Assembly (NCBI GenBank): GCA_945903635.1 | Contig: CAMDOT010000025.1 | Span: forward strand, 1-41,671 | Reading direction: 5' to 3' | Origin: Rhizobium sp. Q54 | GTDB lineage: Bacteria > Pseudomonadota > Alphaproteobacteria > Reyranellales > Reyranellaceae | Length of the DNA stretch: 41,671 bases | In this document: one piece after another, positions 25,964-33,247 of the stretch | Position numbering within the stretch: the first letter of the stretch is position 1 | How the letters are laid out: every line of letters starts with the position of its first letter | The notes under the pieces: generated by a model | What the model was told of the DNA's origin: nothing | The model's input: the letters and a program-made list of their open reading frames with translations, nothing else | Database searches by the model: none | Translations under genes and position numbers: made by a program

Positions 25964-26983
25964 ATGTCGTCGGAACCGTTGCTGTCGCTCGAAAATCTTT
26001 CCGCCCACTATGTCTCCCAGCAAGGCAGCCGCGTGGTGCGCGCCGTGGACGAAGTGACACTCAGTCTTAGCGCCGGGGGAACTCTCGGCATCGTCGGAGA
26101 ATCGGGTTCGGGCAAGAGCACGCTCGCCCTTACCATCCTGCGCCTGCTGCCGCCGGCGGCGCGCATCGTCAGCGGGCGGATGATGTTCGAGGGCGAGAAC
26201 CTGCTGGACAAGTCGGACACCGAGATGCGCCATGTGCGCGGCAAGCGCATCGCCATGATCCTGCAGGACCCGATGGCTTCGCTCAACCCGCTCTTTTCCA
26301 TCGGTAACCAAGTCGGCGAACCGGTCCGCGTACACGAAGGCGCAAGCCGTGCCAACGCTTGGAAACGCGCGGTGGGCTTGCTCAAGGCCGTGCGCATCGC
26401 ATCGCCCGAAACCCGCGTGACGCAGTTTCCGCACGAAATGTCGGGCGGCATGCGCCAGCGCATCGTCGGCGCGATCGGCATTTCCTGCGAACCGCGCCTG
26501 CTGATCGCCGACGAGCCGACCACCAGCCTCGATCTCACCATCCAGGCGCAGTACCTCAACCTGTTGCGCGACCTGCAACGCGAGCATGGATTGGCGCTGA
26601 TCTTCATCACCCACAATCTCGGCATCGTCGCCAAGATGTGCGACCAGCTCGCCGTGATGTATGCCGGAAGGGTCGTAGAGCAGGGACCGGTGTCGCAAAT
26701 CTTCTCTGCGCCGGTACATCCCTATACCAAGGCGCTGCTCGGCTCGATTCCACGCATGACGGACAATCGCGACCACCTCACAGCCATCGAGGGCCAGCCG
26801 CCCGATCTCGCCTCGCTTCCGCCGGGCTGCGCCTTCGCGCCGCGCTGCGCCATGGCGTTCGCCCGCTGCCGCGTCGAGGCGCCGCCGGAATTCGCCGTCG
26901 ACGAGGGTCGCACGGCACGCTGCTGGCTTGCCGCACCCGATGCCGAGGCGAAGGCCACGATGATGCGGAGCAGCGTGGCATGA
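25964..26983 (+). CDS. ABC transporter ATP-binding protein, DppD-like
   Basis: 339-aa cytosolic ATPase. Walker A GESGSGKS at 45-52, Q-loop Q101 ([11 protein letters not shown]), signature MSGGM at 159-163, Walker B LLIADEP at 179-185 and switch His H217 (ITHNL). The C-terminal oligopeptide/dipeptide-type extension holds the cysteine cluster [10 protein letters not shown], which in relatives such as DppD binds an Fe-S cluster. ATG at 25964, 8 bp past the permease stop. An in-frame GTG at 25952 would overlap it. It pairs with the following ATPase. Confidence 0.94.
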   Translation: MSSEPLLSLENLSAHYVSQQGSRVVRAVDEVTLSLSAGGTLGIVGESGSGKSTLALTILRLLPPAARIVSGRMMFEGENLLDKSDTEMRHVRGKRIAMILQDPMASLNPLFSIGNQVGEPVRVHEGASRANAWKRAVGLLKAVRIASPETRVTQFPHEMSGGMRQRIVGAIGISCEPRLLIADEPTTSLDLTIQAQYLNLLRDLQREHGLALIFITHNLGIVAKMCDQLAVMYAGRVVEQGPVSQIFSAPVHPYTKALLGSIPRMTDNRDHLTAIEGQPPDLASLPPGCAFAPRCAMAFARCRVEAPPEFAVDEGRTARCWLAAPDAEAKATMMRSSVA

Positions 26984-27942
26984 CCGCCGTTCTGCAAGCT
27001 GCTGGTCTCAGCAAGCATTTCCCCGCCCGGCGCGGCATCTTCGGTGCCAATCGCGGTGTGGTACGCGCGGTCGACGGCATCACCTTTTCCATCGAAGGCG
27101 GCAAGACGCTGGGTGTGGTGGGCGAGTCAGGCTGCGGCAAGACCACCACGGCGAAGCTCGTGCTTGGGCTGGAATCGCCGACCGGCGGCGCCATCCTCTT
27201 CGAGGGGCGCGATCTGGTCGGACTCGACAAGGCCGGCCGCCGCCACTACCGCAAATCCGTCCAGGCGGTGTTCCAGGACCCGTACGCCTCGCTCAACCCG
27301 CGCATGCGCATCAGCGCCATCATCGCAGAACCGCTGATCACCAACGAGGCGAACTCCCCCGCCGAAGTCCGCCGCCGCATGCTGGAGCTGCTCGATCTGG
27401 TCGGCCTGCCGGAACGCTCGGCGGATCTCTTCCCGCACGAATTCTCCGGTGGCCAGCGCCAGCGCATCGCCATCGCCCGTGCGCTCGTTCTGTCGCCGAG
27501 GCTGGTGGTGCTGGACGAGCCGGTCTCGGCGCTCGACGTCTCCATCCGCGCCCAGATTCTCAACCTGCTGCGTGATCTGCAGGCCCGGCTCGGCCTCTCC
27601 TATCTCTTCATCGCCCACGACCTCGCCGCCGTCGCCCACATGAGCCACGAGATCGTGGTCATGTATCTGGGAAAAATTGTCGAAAGCGGCGACGCGCGTA
27701 CGCTCGCCCGCAGCGCGCTGCATCCTTACACGAAGGCTCTGTTTTCTGCCGCCCTGCCGAGCCATCCAGATGAGCGACACGAGGAAGTGGTGGTCTCAGG
27801 CGAGGTGCCGAGCCCGCTCAATCCGCCTTCCGGCTGTCACTTCCATCCGCGCTGCCCACACGCCATGCCGCGCTGCGCACTGGAGGCGCCGGCGCTGGCC
27901 CGGGTGGAAGGCCGCATGGTCGCCTGCCATCTCTACAGTTAG
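26980..27942 (+). CDS. ABC transporter ATP-binding protein, DppF-like
   Basis: 320-aa second ATPase. Walker A GESGCGKT at 48-55, Q99, signature FSGGQ at 155-159, Walker B LVVLDE at 175-180, switch His H213 (IAHDL), and the C-terminal [16 protein letters not shown] cysteine motif. Its ATG overlaps the stop of the DppD-like gene (ATGA, 26980-26983), showing translational coupling. Last gene of the islet operon; its stop lies 22 bp from the right repeat, so the operon fills the element almost to its edge. There is no terminator hairpin before the convergent tRNA gene. Confidence 0.94.
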   Translation: MTAVLQAAGLSKHFPARRGIFGANRGVVRAVDGITFSIEGGKTLGVVGESGCGKTTTAKLVLGLESPTGGAILFEGRDLVGLDKAGRRHYRKSVQAVFQDPYASLNPRMRISAIIAEPLITNEANSPAEVRRRMLELLDLVGLPERSADLFPHEFSGGQRQRIAIARALVLSPRLVVLDEPVSALDVSIRAQILNLLRDLQARLGLSYLFIAHDLAAVAHMSHEIVVMYLGKIVESGDARTLARSALHPYTKALFSAALPSHPDERHEEVVVSGEVPSPLNPPSGCHFHPRCPHAMPRCALEAPALARVEGRMVACHLYS

Positions 27943-27963
27943 CGGTTCTGTGTCATTGAAAAA

Positions 27964-28011
27964 GAATGGTGCCCAGGGGCGGAGTCGAACCACCGACACT
28001 GCGATTTTCAG
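27964..28011 (-). repeat. right 48-bp direct repeat within the intact tRNA-Phe gene (attachment-site copy)
   Basis: Identical to 20260-20307 and in the same orientation. It covers tRNA-Phe nucleotides 32-76 plus the 3 bases after CCA. Left of it the sequence is element-derived; right of it (28012 on) is the chromosomal tRNA 5' half. This copy would have been supplied by the element at integration. Confidence 0.93.
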
Positions 28012-28042
28012 TCGCATGCTCTACCAGCTGAGCTACCTGGGC
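27967..28042 (-). tRNA. tRNA-Phe (GAA)
   Basis: 76-nt gene with CCA encoded. On the minus strand the acceptor strands are GCCCAGG and CCTGGGC, the D stem GCTC/GAGC, the anticodon stem TGCGA/TCGCA with loop CTGAAAA (anticodon GAA), the variable loop GTGTC, and the T stem GGTGG/CCGCC with loop TTCGACT and one G-U pair. A five-T run follows within 10 bp of the CCA end (27958-27962 read on the minus strand) and could terminate transcription. Its 3' half is duplicated at 20260-20307. Confidence 0.97.
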
Positions 28043-28064
28043 CCACCACTTCGTGAGGCGCGGG

Positions 28065-28093
28065 CTTATAGAATGGGCTGGCCCGTCTGTCTA
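28065..28093 (-). promoter_or_regulatory. tRNA-Phe promoter
   Basis: Read on the minus strand: TAGACA (28093-28088), a 17-bp spacer, then TATAAG (28070-28065), 22 bp before the tRNA 5' end, followed by a GC-rich discriminator typical of stable-RNA promoters. The -35 box overlaps the yacG stop codon. Confidence 0.6.
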
Positions 28094-28297
28094 GTTGGCC
28101 CCGCCGCCCTCGTCGTCGGCCGGCGCCTCGTCGGTCGGAACAACGTAGCCCTCCTTCAGCCAGCGGCCGAGGTCGATATTGGCACAGCGCTTGGAGCAGA
28201 ACGGCCTGAATTGAACGATGCCGGGCTTTTCGCAGATCGGACATTTGGCGGCAATCCGGACGGCGCGCAGGGGTGGCGTGGTCGATCGGTCAGTCAT
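28091..28297 (-). CDS. yacG: DNA gyrase inhibitor YacG, zinc-binding
   Basis: 68-aa small zinc protein. The four zinc ligands are C19, C22 (CPIC), C34 and C38 (CSKRC), followed by the conserved ANIDLGRW segment and an acidic tail. E. coli YacG binds GyrB and inhibits gyrase. ATG at 28297 overlaps the rng stop (28290-28292) by 8 nt; a longer in-frame start at 28318 adds seven residues of no clear use. Its place after maf and rng and before tRNA-Phe matches alphaproteobacterial gene order. Confidence 0.92.
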   Translation of the reverse strand: MTDRSTTPPLRAVRIAAKCPICEKPGIVQFRPFCSKRCANIDLGRWLKEGYVVPTDEAPADDEGGGAN

Positions 28298-29480
28298 CGC
28301 TCTTCTCAAGCGCCTCAAGCTGGGCCTTCAGCGTCGCGCCGCGGCGCGCGCGCGTCAACTCGAAGTGACCTAGCCGGGTAAAGCCATAGAGCTGGGTCGG
28401 CACCGGATCGTGAGCCAGCGCCTCGGCGAGCGCCGCCTGGACCTTGTCGCGGTCGTAGGTGCTGCGCATGGTGACGAAGTCGATCACCACGGCGCCGGCG
28501 ATGCTGCGCAGCCTGAGCTGCTGGGCGATCGCCGGGGCGGCCTCGAGATTGACCTCGACCGGCCGGCGCGGCGCGCGGCCCTGGCGACCGCCGGCCGCGG
28601 CGCTGTCGACATCGATGGCACATAGCGTCTCGCCGGGTTCGAACAGCACCTCGATGCCGCTCCCAAGCACGATGCGCTCGGCCAGCGCGGTATCGATCTG
28701 GCCTGCCACGTCGTCGATGTCGAAGGCCGGCATCGGTCCGTTGTGCCAGCGCACGCGGATCGGCTCGCCCAGCCGGTCCATCTCGTCCTGCAGGTTCCGC
28801 GCCATCGCCCGATCGTCGAGGATCACCTCCTCGAGGGTGGCGCCATGGTCGCGCAACATGCGAGCGATCGGATCGCGCTCGCCCGGAATGCGCGCGGTCA
28901 GGTCGGCGGGCGGTTGCGAGTCGAAAGCCTGGCGCCGGATCTTCTCCCAGCGTTCCGTGACCTCGGCCGCGTCGGTGCGCAGCACATCGAGCGAGGCGCC
29001 TGCCGCCGCGGTGCGCAGCACGACACCGCCCTCGAGCAGATCCTCGACATGGCCACGCAGGCGCTCGCGCTCGGACTCGTTTTCGATGCGGCGCGAGAAA
29101 GTCACGCCGCCACCGACCGGATGGTAGACGAGATAGCGGCCGGTGACCGCTAGGTTCATCGACAATCGCGGCCCCTTGCCGTTCTCGCCCTCGCCGTCGG
29201 TGCGCACCTGGACCAGCAGCGGCGCGCCGGGCGGCGGCCAGTCCTCGATGCCGGCGCGATCGGCGGCGCGCAGGAAGCCCGCATGGCCGATGCCGATATC
29301 GACAAAGGCCGCGTCCAGTTCGGGCATCACCCGTTCGAGTCGCCCGAGGAACACGCTGTCGATATGGGAAGGCGTGTCGCGGCGCACGACCTTGAGTTCG
29401 GCCAGACGTCCGCCGGCGGTGAGCGCCATCAGGAATGCCTTCGGCAGGACATGGCAGATCAGCCGGTCGACGCGGCTCAC
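28290..29480 (-). CDS. rng: ribonuclease E/G family protein (RNase G type, short)
   Basis: 396-aa endoribonuclease involved in rRNA and mRNA processing. An S1-like region lies at about 38-125 (DSVFLGRLERVMPELDAAFV), and the DNase I-like catalytic part has the two metal-binding aspartates D290 (CAIDVDS) and D334 (VVIDFVTM). The protein ends shortly after ELTRARR and so lacks the CPxCxG zinc-link and the C-terminal dimerisation domain of E. coli RNase G (489 aa). Start is a GTG at 29480 that overlaps the maf stop (GTGA), so translation is coupled to maf. The frame is open further upstream, but there it overlaps maf with no homology. Confidence 0.9.
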   Translation of the reverse strand: MSRVDRLICHVLPKAFLMALTAGGRLAELKVVRRDTPSHIDSVFLGRLERVMPELDAAFVDIGIGHAGFLRAADRAGIEDWPPPGAPLLVQVRTDGEGENGKGPRLSMNLAVTGRYLVYHPVGGGVTFSRRIENESERERLRGHVEDLLEGGVVLRTAAAGASLDVLRTDAAEVTERWEKIRRQAFDSQPPADLTARIPGERDPIARMLRDHGATLEEVILDDRAMARNLQDEMDRLGEPIRVRWHNGPMPAFDIDDVAGQIDTALAERIVLGSGIEVLFEPGETLCAIDVDSAAAGGRQGRAPRRPVEVNLEAAPAIAQQLRLRSIAGAVVIDFVTMRSTYDRDKVQAALAEALAHDPVPTQLYGFTRLGHFELTRARRGATLKAQLEALEKSDD

Positions 29481-30058
29481 GGCAACGCCGGCTTCAGCAG
29501 CTTCACCGTCTCGAACAGCGGCAGGCCCACGACATTGCTGTATGAGCCGGAGAGGAAATCGACGAAGCGCGCGGCGCGGCCCTGGATCGCATAGCCGCCG
29601 GCCTTGCCGCGCCACTCGCCGCATTGCAGGTAGTCGTCGACCTCGGCCCGCTCGAGCCGCTTGAAGCGCACGACGGTCTCGACCAGGCGCGTGCGGACCG
29701 TACCGTCGGGGTAGCCCACGGCGACCGCGCCCAGCACGCGGTGCCGCCGACCCGACAAGCGATCGAGACAGGCCCGCGCCTCGGCTTCCGTCTCGGCCTT
29801 CGGCAGAATGCGCCGGCTGCAGACGACGACACTGTCGGCGGCCACGACCACGGCCCCGGGATGACGCAGCGCCACGATGGCGAGTTTCGAGGTCGCCATG
29901 CGCAGCGCGTAGGCGCGCGGCAGCTCACGCGGCGCGGGCGTTTCGTCGACGTCGGGTGGATCGATCTCGGCGGGTTCGAGTCCGACCTGTCGCAGCAGGT
30001 CGAGCCGGCGCGGTGACGCGGAGGCCAGGACGAGCGGAGGGATCGGCGAAGCGGCCAA
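29477..30058 (-). CDS. maf: Maf family nucleotide pyrophosphatase
   Basis: 193-aa house-cleaning nucleoside triphosphate pyrophosphatase. Motifs: LASASPRR at 11-18, ADSVV with D75, and the C-terminal GKAGGYAIQG. Family members hydrolyse dTTP, UTP or modified nucleotides, and septum inhibition has been reported on overexpression. Start is a TTG at 30058, only 3 bp after the infA stop, so a rare start combined with tight coupling probably keeps expression low. Fourth from the end of the infA-maf-rng-yacG-tRNA-Phe block. Confidence 0.94.
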   Translation of the reverse strand: MAASPIPPLVLASASPRRLDLLRQVGLEPAEIDPPDVDETPAPRELPRAYALRMATSKLAIVALRHPGAVVVAADSVVVCSRRILPKAETEAEARACLDRLSGRRHRVLGAVAVGYPDGTVRTRLVETVVRFKRLERAEVDDYLQCGEWRGKAGGYAIQGRAARFVDFLSGSYSNVVGLPLFETVKLLKPALP

Positions 30059-30061
30059 CGC

Positions 30062-30280
30062 CTACTTGAAGCGGAAGGTGATGCGACCCTTGGTCAGGTC
30101 GTACGGCGTCATCTCCACCGTGACCCGGTCGCCCGCAAGGACGCGAATGCGATTCTTGCGCATCTTGCCCGACGTGTGGGCGAGAATCGTGTGATCGTTG
30201 TCGAGTTTCACCCGGAACATGGCGTTGGGCAGCAACTCGGACACCACACCGTTGAACTCAATCAGATCTTCTTTGGCCAT
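30062..30280 (-). CDS. infA: translation initiation factor IF-1
   Basis: 72-aa OB-fold protein, the exact family length. It begins [20 protein letters not shown] and contains [20 protein letters not shown] and [17 protein letters not shown]. It binds the 30S A site during initiation. ATG at 30280 has GGAGG immediately upstream on the minus strand. It leads the leftward core block and is divergent to a secreted-protein gene at 30445, with 164 bp between. Confidence 0.98.
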   Translation of the reverse strand: MAKEDLIEFNGVVSELLPNAMFRVKLDNDHTILAHTSGKMRKNRIRVLAGDRVTVEMTPYDLTKGRITFRFK

Positions 30281-30444
30281 CCGGCCTCCGGCTAGGGTGA
30301 AATTGTGGAAGGAAGCGGGCGGAAAATGGGCCGCACCGGGGATTTAGTCAATGGACCCAAGAGGATAGAAACGCAACCTGCCCTTCTCACCGGGCCGTCT
30401 CTCCCCTATATCTGGGGTCCGGGGAAAGCTGAGGAATCGCCAAT

Positions 30445-31212
30445 ATGAAAATCCACCGACTGTCTGGCCTCTTGGCTGCGGCGTTGCTTGCGCCCGGGCT
30501 GGTTTTGGCTCAGACACCCGCTCCCCAGGCCACACCGAACGCCGTCACGGCACCGGCCCAGAAAACGATCGGCACGCCTTCGAACAGGAAATATTCCTCG
30601 TCGCTGATCGTGGTGAACGCCCGCGGCGCCAAGCTGCAGGGCCAGAAGCTCACCCTCGAAGGCGTGTCGCCCAGCGCCGTCTTCTTCACGACCCGCCCGG
30701 CACGCGGCGTCGGGCACATGCTCACGCCCGACATGGTCGACATCTGGACGACCGGCAGCTTCGCCAAGGATCCACCCAACGCCACCGTATCGGTGTTCCA
30801 GAAGGATGGCGGCGGCGTGTCCGACATCGTGGCCGTCCTGAAGTCACCCAAGCTCGACGGCGACAAGCTCACCTTCGACGTCCAGGTGCTCGAAGGCAGC
30901 CTTGCCAACTCCGACGGCCCCGCCTCGATCTTCATCGACACGATCTGGTTCGGAGTGGGCGGTTCCCAGGGCCTGACCTATCTCGGCCAGAACCAGACGA
31001 CCGGCGGAGAAACGCCAGCCGTCGGCAGCCGCTACGATACGAGCGCCTACGGCAACGACCAATGGTCCAACCCGGCGCCGACACGGGCTCCTAGTAACTA
31101 CGGCCTGTCGTATGGCGGCAGCGGTGGTGCCGGCGCCCCGCCACCGCCGTCACTCGATCCCCGCTACGGTCCGACGCGCTGCGGCGCGCCGCCCCTGATG
31201 CCCTGCTACTGA
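30445..31212 (+). CDS. secreted protein of unknown function, tandem paralog A1
   Basis: 255 aa. Signal peptide about 1-23 (LSGLLAAALLAPGLVLA-QT), then a conserved core of about 130 residues containing NARGAKLQGQKLTLEG, SFAKDPPNATVSVF, VLKSPKLDGDKLTFDVQVLE and GPASIFIDTIW, then a Gly/Pro/Ser-rich tail ending in a two-cysteine TRCGAPPLMPC. I recognise the core as an uncharacterised secreted family seen in alphaproteobacteria but know no function. It is likely a beta-rich periplasmic or surface protein. ATG at 30445 follows GAGGAA. The next gene is its shorter paralog, 19 bp downstream. Confidence 0.85.
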   Translation: MKIHRLSGLLAAALLAPGLVLAQTPAPQATPNAVTAPAQKTIGTPSNRKYSSSLIVVNARGAKLQGQKLTLEGVSPSAVFFTTRPARGVGHMLTPDMVDIWTTGSFAKDPPNATVSVFQKDGGGVSDIVAVLKSPKLDGDKLTFDVQVLEGSLANSDGPASIFIDTIWFGVGGSQGLTYLGQNQTTGGETPAVGSRYDTSAYGNDQWSNPAPTRAPSNYGLSYGGSGGAGAPPPPSLDPRYGPTRCGAPPLMPCY

Positions 31213-31231
31213 TCCGCGTCGGAGCCAATCG

Positions 31232-31798
31232 ATGACTTTGCCTCGTCTCGCCGCCGCCCTCGTCGCGGCATCGACACTCATTGGCCTGGCAGGAACAGCC
31301 AGCGCACAGACCGCTGGTGCGCCGCAAAGCCCACCGCTCCCCGCCAAGGTGATCGGCAAGCCGCAGCAGCCGCAAATCGTGCCGTCGATGATCGTGCTCA
31401 ACGCCCGCGGCGCCAAGCTCGCGGGCCAGAAGCTCGTACTCGAAGGCATCGCGCCGAACGCCATCGTCTTCGCCGACCGGCCGATCCGTTCGGCCGGTCA
31501 TGCGCTCACGGCGCACCTGCTCGAGGAATGGACCGCTTCCTCGCCCGACAGCTTCGCCAAGGACCCGCCCAATGCCACGGTGTCGGTGCTCAACAAGGCC
31601 AAGGGCGAAGTGGTCGATGCCGTCATGGTCCTGAAGTCGCCCAAGCTCGAGGGCGACCGGTTGACCTTCGATGTCGAGATCATCGAAGGCAATCTGGCGG
31701 GTGGCGACGGCGCCGTCTCCGTTTTCCTCGACATCATCAACCTGCCGATGGCTCGGCGGACCTCGCACCGCGCCGCCTGGTACGCCGGCGCTCAATAG
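31232..31798 (+). CDS. secreted protein of unknown function, tandem paralog A2
   Basis: 188 aa with a signal peptide (about 1-25, LVAASTLIGLAGTASA-QT) and the same core as its neighbour: NARGAKLAGQKLVLEG, SFAKDPPNATVSVL, VLKSPKLEGDRLTFDVEIIE, ending in VFLDIINLPM. The long Gly/Pro tail of A1 is missing and replaced by a short basic RRTSHRAAW end. Same strand and 19 bp after A1, so the two are cotranscribed. The pair reflects a tandem duplication followed by loss or gain of the tail. Function unknown. Confidence 0.85.
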   Translation: MTLPRLAAALVAASTLIGLAGTASAQTAGAPQSPPLPAKVIGKPQQPQIVPSMIVLNARGAKLAGQKLVLEGIAPNAIVFADRPIRSAGHALTAHLLEEWTASSPDSFAKDPPNATVSVLNKAKGEVVDAVMVLKSPKLEGDRLTFDVEIIEGNLAGGDGAVSVFLDIINLPMARRTSHRAAWYAGAQ

Positions 31799-31972
31799 AG
31801 TCTCTCGCAGGCCATCAATTCTCGACGCCGACGTCCTGACAATTACCTGACAGTCGCTCGAATTCTCCGGGTTTCTTTTTTACTCCCGCAGTTCGAGTGA
31901 ACCACAATCTCTGCACAATCTGGAACGGCAATGACACTGGGGAATATTCCCCGGTGTCAGAGGAATCGTTTC
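31799..31972. other. intergenic region between secreted-protein pairs A and B
   Basis: 174 bp with no gene. The only clear structure is the near-perfect palindrome at 31933-31958. An AT-richer stretch (TTTCTTTTTT near 31872-31881) lies in the middle and could mark the transcript end of A2 or part of a promoter. Confidence 0.6.
31933..31958 (+). promoter_or_regulatory. 26-bp palindrome upstream of secreted gene B1
   Basis: Two 13-bp arms meet with no spacer: GACACTGGGGAAT and its complement ATTCCCCGGTGTC, with one T/C mismatch that becomes a U-G pair in RNA. It starts 40 bp before the B1 start (31973). The core GGGGAA..TTCCCCGGTGT recurs in front of B2 at 32397-32420, so it is likely a shared operator or a 5'-UTR hairpin. 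Confidence 0.7.
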
Positions 31973-32275
31973 ATGAATCGCACAACTCGCACGATTGCGC
32001 TGCTGGGTGCGTTGGCCACCATTGCGGCCACCGCGACCGCACAGGCGCAGGATGAGCATCCGGGCGCATACCCCGTTCCCAATCCAAAAGGCGCCGAAGC
32101 GACATGGACGCCGGGCGCCGAAGGAAGCTACGTGAAGTCGGTCATCCACGATGCCGGCTTCACGGCAATCAGCGACATGGCGCGCGGCCCGGACGGGACG
32201 TGGCATGCTCATGCGATGAAGAACAATGCCCCGGTCGACGTCACCGTCGATCGCGCCGGCCACATCACGAACTAG
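31973..32275 (+). CDS. small secreted PepSY-like protein, tandem paralog B1
   Basis: 100 aa. Signal peptide about 1-25 (IALLGALATIAATATAQA-QD), then about 75 residues: a WTPGAEGSYVKSVIHDAGFT segment, then SDMARGPDGTWHAHAMKNNAPVDVTVD. The pattern of an aromatic/Gly start, G-x-W and closing VTVDxxGxI resembles a PepSY-type domain, which often inhibits or regulates proteases or binds metal; this is inference. ATG at 31973 follows AGAGGAA. It is paralogous to B2, and both share the palindromic leader. No cysteine and no membrane anchor, so the mature form should be soluble in the periplasm. Confidence 0.8.
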   Translation: MNRTTRTIALLGALATIAATATAQAQDEHPGAYPVPNPKGAEATWTPGAEGSYVKSVIHDAGFTAISDMARGPDGTWHAHAMKNNAPVDVTVDRAGHITN

Positions 32276-32297
32276 CTCGCCTCGAGCCCGCTTCTTC

Positions 32298-32319
32298 CCC
32301 GGCGTCGTCATGCGCCGGG
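32298..32319. promoter_or_regulatory. hairpin after B1
   Basis: CCCGGCG (32298-32304) pairs with CGCCGGG (32313-32319), loop 8 nt. It is followed by A5 rather than T's, so it is not a classical rightward terminator. It may be a factor-dependent or mRNA-stabilising stem. Confidence 0.35.
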
Positions 32320-32396
32320 AAAAAGCGGTGCGGCGATGTATGTCGAATCCGCAGGGCGCCTGAACCTTACTCTCATCATATTCGAAGACGCCTATG

Positions 32397-32420
32397 GCGC
32401 CGGGGAAAGTTCCCCGGTGT
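32397..32420 (+). promoter_or_regulatory. palindromic element upstream of secreted gene B2
   Basis: CCGGGGAA (32400-32407) and TTCCCCGG (32410-32417) pair around AG, and in RNA the stem extends to 32397-32420 with two G-U pairs. It shares GGGGAA..TTCCCCGGTGT with the B1 leader and ends 16 bp before the B2 ATG, close enough to the AAGGAG ribosome site to affect translation. Confidence 0.65.
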
Positions 32421-32436
32421 AAAAGGAGTTGTCTTC

Positions 32437-32730
32437 ATGAATCGTGCGTTTCTCACCCTTGCCGTGCTCGGTGCCGCCGTCATCGCCACCACCGGAGCCC
32501 AGGCGCAGTCCAGCACGTCGTCCGCAAACGCCAATCCCAAGGGCCTGATGTCGTCGTGGACGCCATCCGCCGAGGCGAGCTACACGAAGTCGGTCATTCA
32601 GCGCGCCGGCTATAGCTCGGTCAGCGACCTGACGCGTGGGTCGGACGGCTCCTGGCATGCCGTGGCAATGAAGAACAACGCCAAGATCGCCGTCACGGTC
32701 GACCGCGCTGGCCAGGTTAGCGCAAACTAA
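32437..32730 (+). CDS. small secreted PepSY-like protein, tandem paralog B2
   Basis: 97 aa, paralog of B1. Signal peptide about 1-23 (LAVLGAAVIATTGAQA-QS), then NPKGLMSSWTPSAEASYTKS, SDLTRGSDGSWHAVAMKNN and a final VTVDRAGQVS. The PepSY-like reading is the same as for B1. ATG at 32437 follows AAGGAG (32423-32428). It ends before a strong hairpin at 32755-32783 that separates it from the convergent phosphatase gene. Function not known; it is likely coordinately regulated with B1 through the shared leader element. Confidence 0.8.
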   Translation: MNRAFLTLAVLGAAVIATTGAQAQSSTSSANANPKGLMSSWTPSAEASYTKSVIQRAGYSSVSDLTRGSDGSWHAVAMKNNAKIAVTVDRAGQVSAN

Positions 32731-32754
32731 GTCACCGCAAATCAACCGCTGCCG

Positions 32755-32783
32755 CCCCGCTTCTCGTTCAGCGAGGAGCGGGG
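32755..32783. terminator. terminator hairpin between convergent genes
   Basis: A 12-bp stem (32755-32766 with 32772-32783) with one G-U pair and loop TTCAG lies between the B2 stop (32730) and the phosphatase stop (32786). Position and strength fit a bidirectional terminator, though T-runs are short on both sides. Confidence 0.65.
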
Positions 32784-32785
32784 TA

Positions 32786-33247
32786 CTACGGCGACGGACC
32801 CGAAGGGCTCCCGAACCGCGCCTTCAGGCGGGTCAGGACCAGGTCTCGCGCCTGACGATAGGCTTCGAGTTGTACTTCGCGCGTGCCCTCGACGGCGCTG
32901 GGATCGGGTAGCGGCCAATATTCCACCTCGGCCGCCGTGCCCCGGGTGAATTCCAGCGCCCGATGATGGGCTTCCGGCGACAGCGTCACGATCAGCTCGA
33001 ACGACGCCGGATCGACATCCTCGAAGGTCTGCGCATGATGGCGGTGCACGTCGATGCCCAGCTCGTCGAGGGCGGCGATGACGAAGCCATCGACCTCACG
33101 CGCCCGCACACCGACCGATTCGACATAGACCGCCTGGCCATAGAGGCGCTTTGCCAGCGCCTCGGCCATCGGCGACCGTACTGAATTCTCGCTGCAGGCA
33201 AAGAGCAGGCTGGTGGGCAATCCGTTCGACACCTGATTGCCGCTCAC
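32786..33247 (-). CDS. low-molecular-weight protein tyrosine phosphatase family protein
   Basis: 153-aa cytosolic phosphatase. The P-loop C18-SENSV-R24 fits Cx5R and is followed by SPMAEA, and the general-acid Asp is D115 (PLPDPS). The sequence could also be annotated as ArsC-type arsenate reductase, but the position beside UPF0262 and hisD is the standard one for the LMW phosphatase in alphaproteobacteria. Start is a GTG at 33247 overlapping the UPF0262 stop by 4 nt (33244-33247), so it is coupled. It would normally be followed by infA; here 2.5 kb of secreted-protein genes intervene. Confidence 0.92.
   Translation of the reverse strand: MSGNQVSNGLPTSLLFACSENSVRSPMAEALAKRLYGQAVYVESVGVRAREVDGFVIAALDELGIDVHRHHAQTFEDVDPASFELIVTLSPEAHHRALEFTRGTAAEVEYWPLPDPSAVEGTREVQLEAYRQARDLVLTRLKARFGSPSGPSP

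Larger units (their letters stand above)
20260..28011. mobile_element. tRNA-Phe-integrated islet carrying a peptide-type ABC importer operon
   Basis: 7.7 kb lies between two directly repeated 48-bp tRNA-Phe 3' segments (repeat to repeat 7704 bp). Identity begins at the first base of the anticodon loop and runs past the CCA end, the extent expected for tyrosine-recombinase integration into a tRNA, where the incoming copy restores the gene and the old 3' end is displaced. Contents: about 570 bp with a candidate promoter and a truncated leader, two binding proteins, two permeases and two ATPases, all rightward. No integrase, excisionase or transposase is seen, so the element is either a deletion remnant, was mobilised in trans, or arose by another recombination route. 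Insertion itself is inferred from repeat structure. Confidence 0.8.

Noticed and set aside
32298..32319. Intrinsic terminator of B1
   Set aside because: The stem is followed by A's, not T's, on the coding strand, so I list it only as a hairpin.
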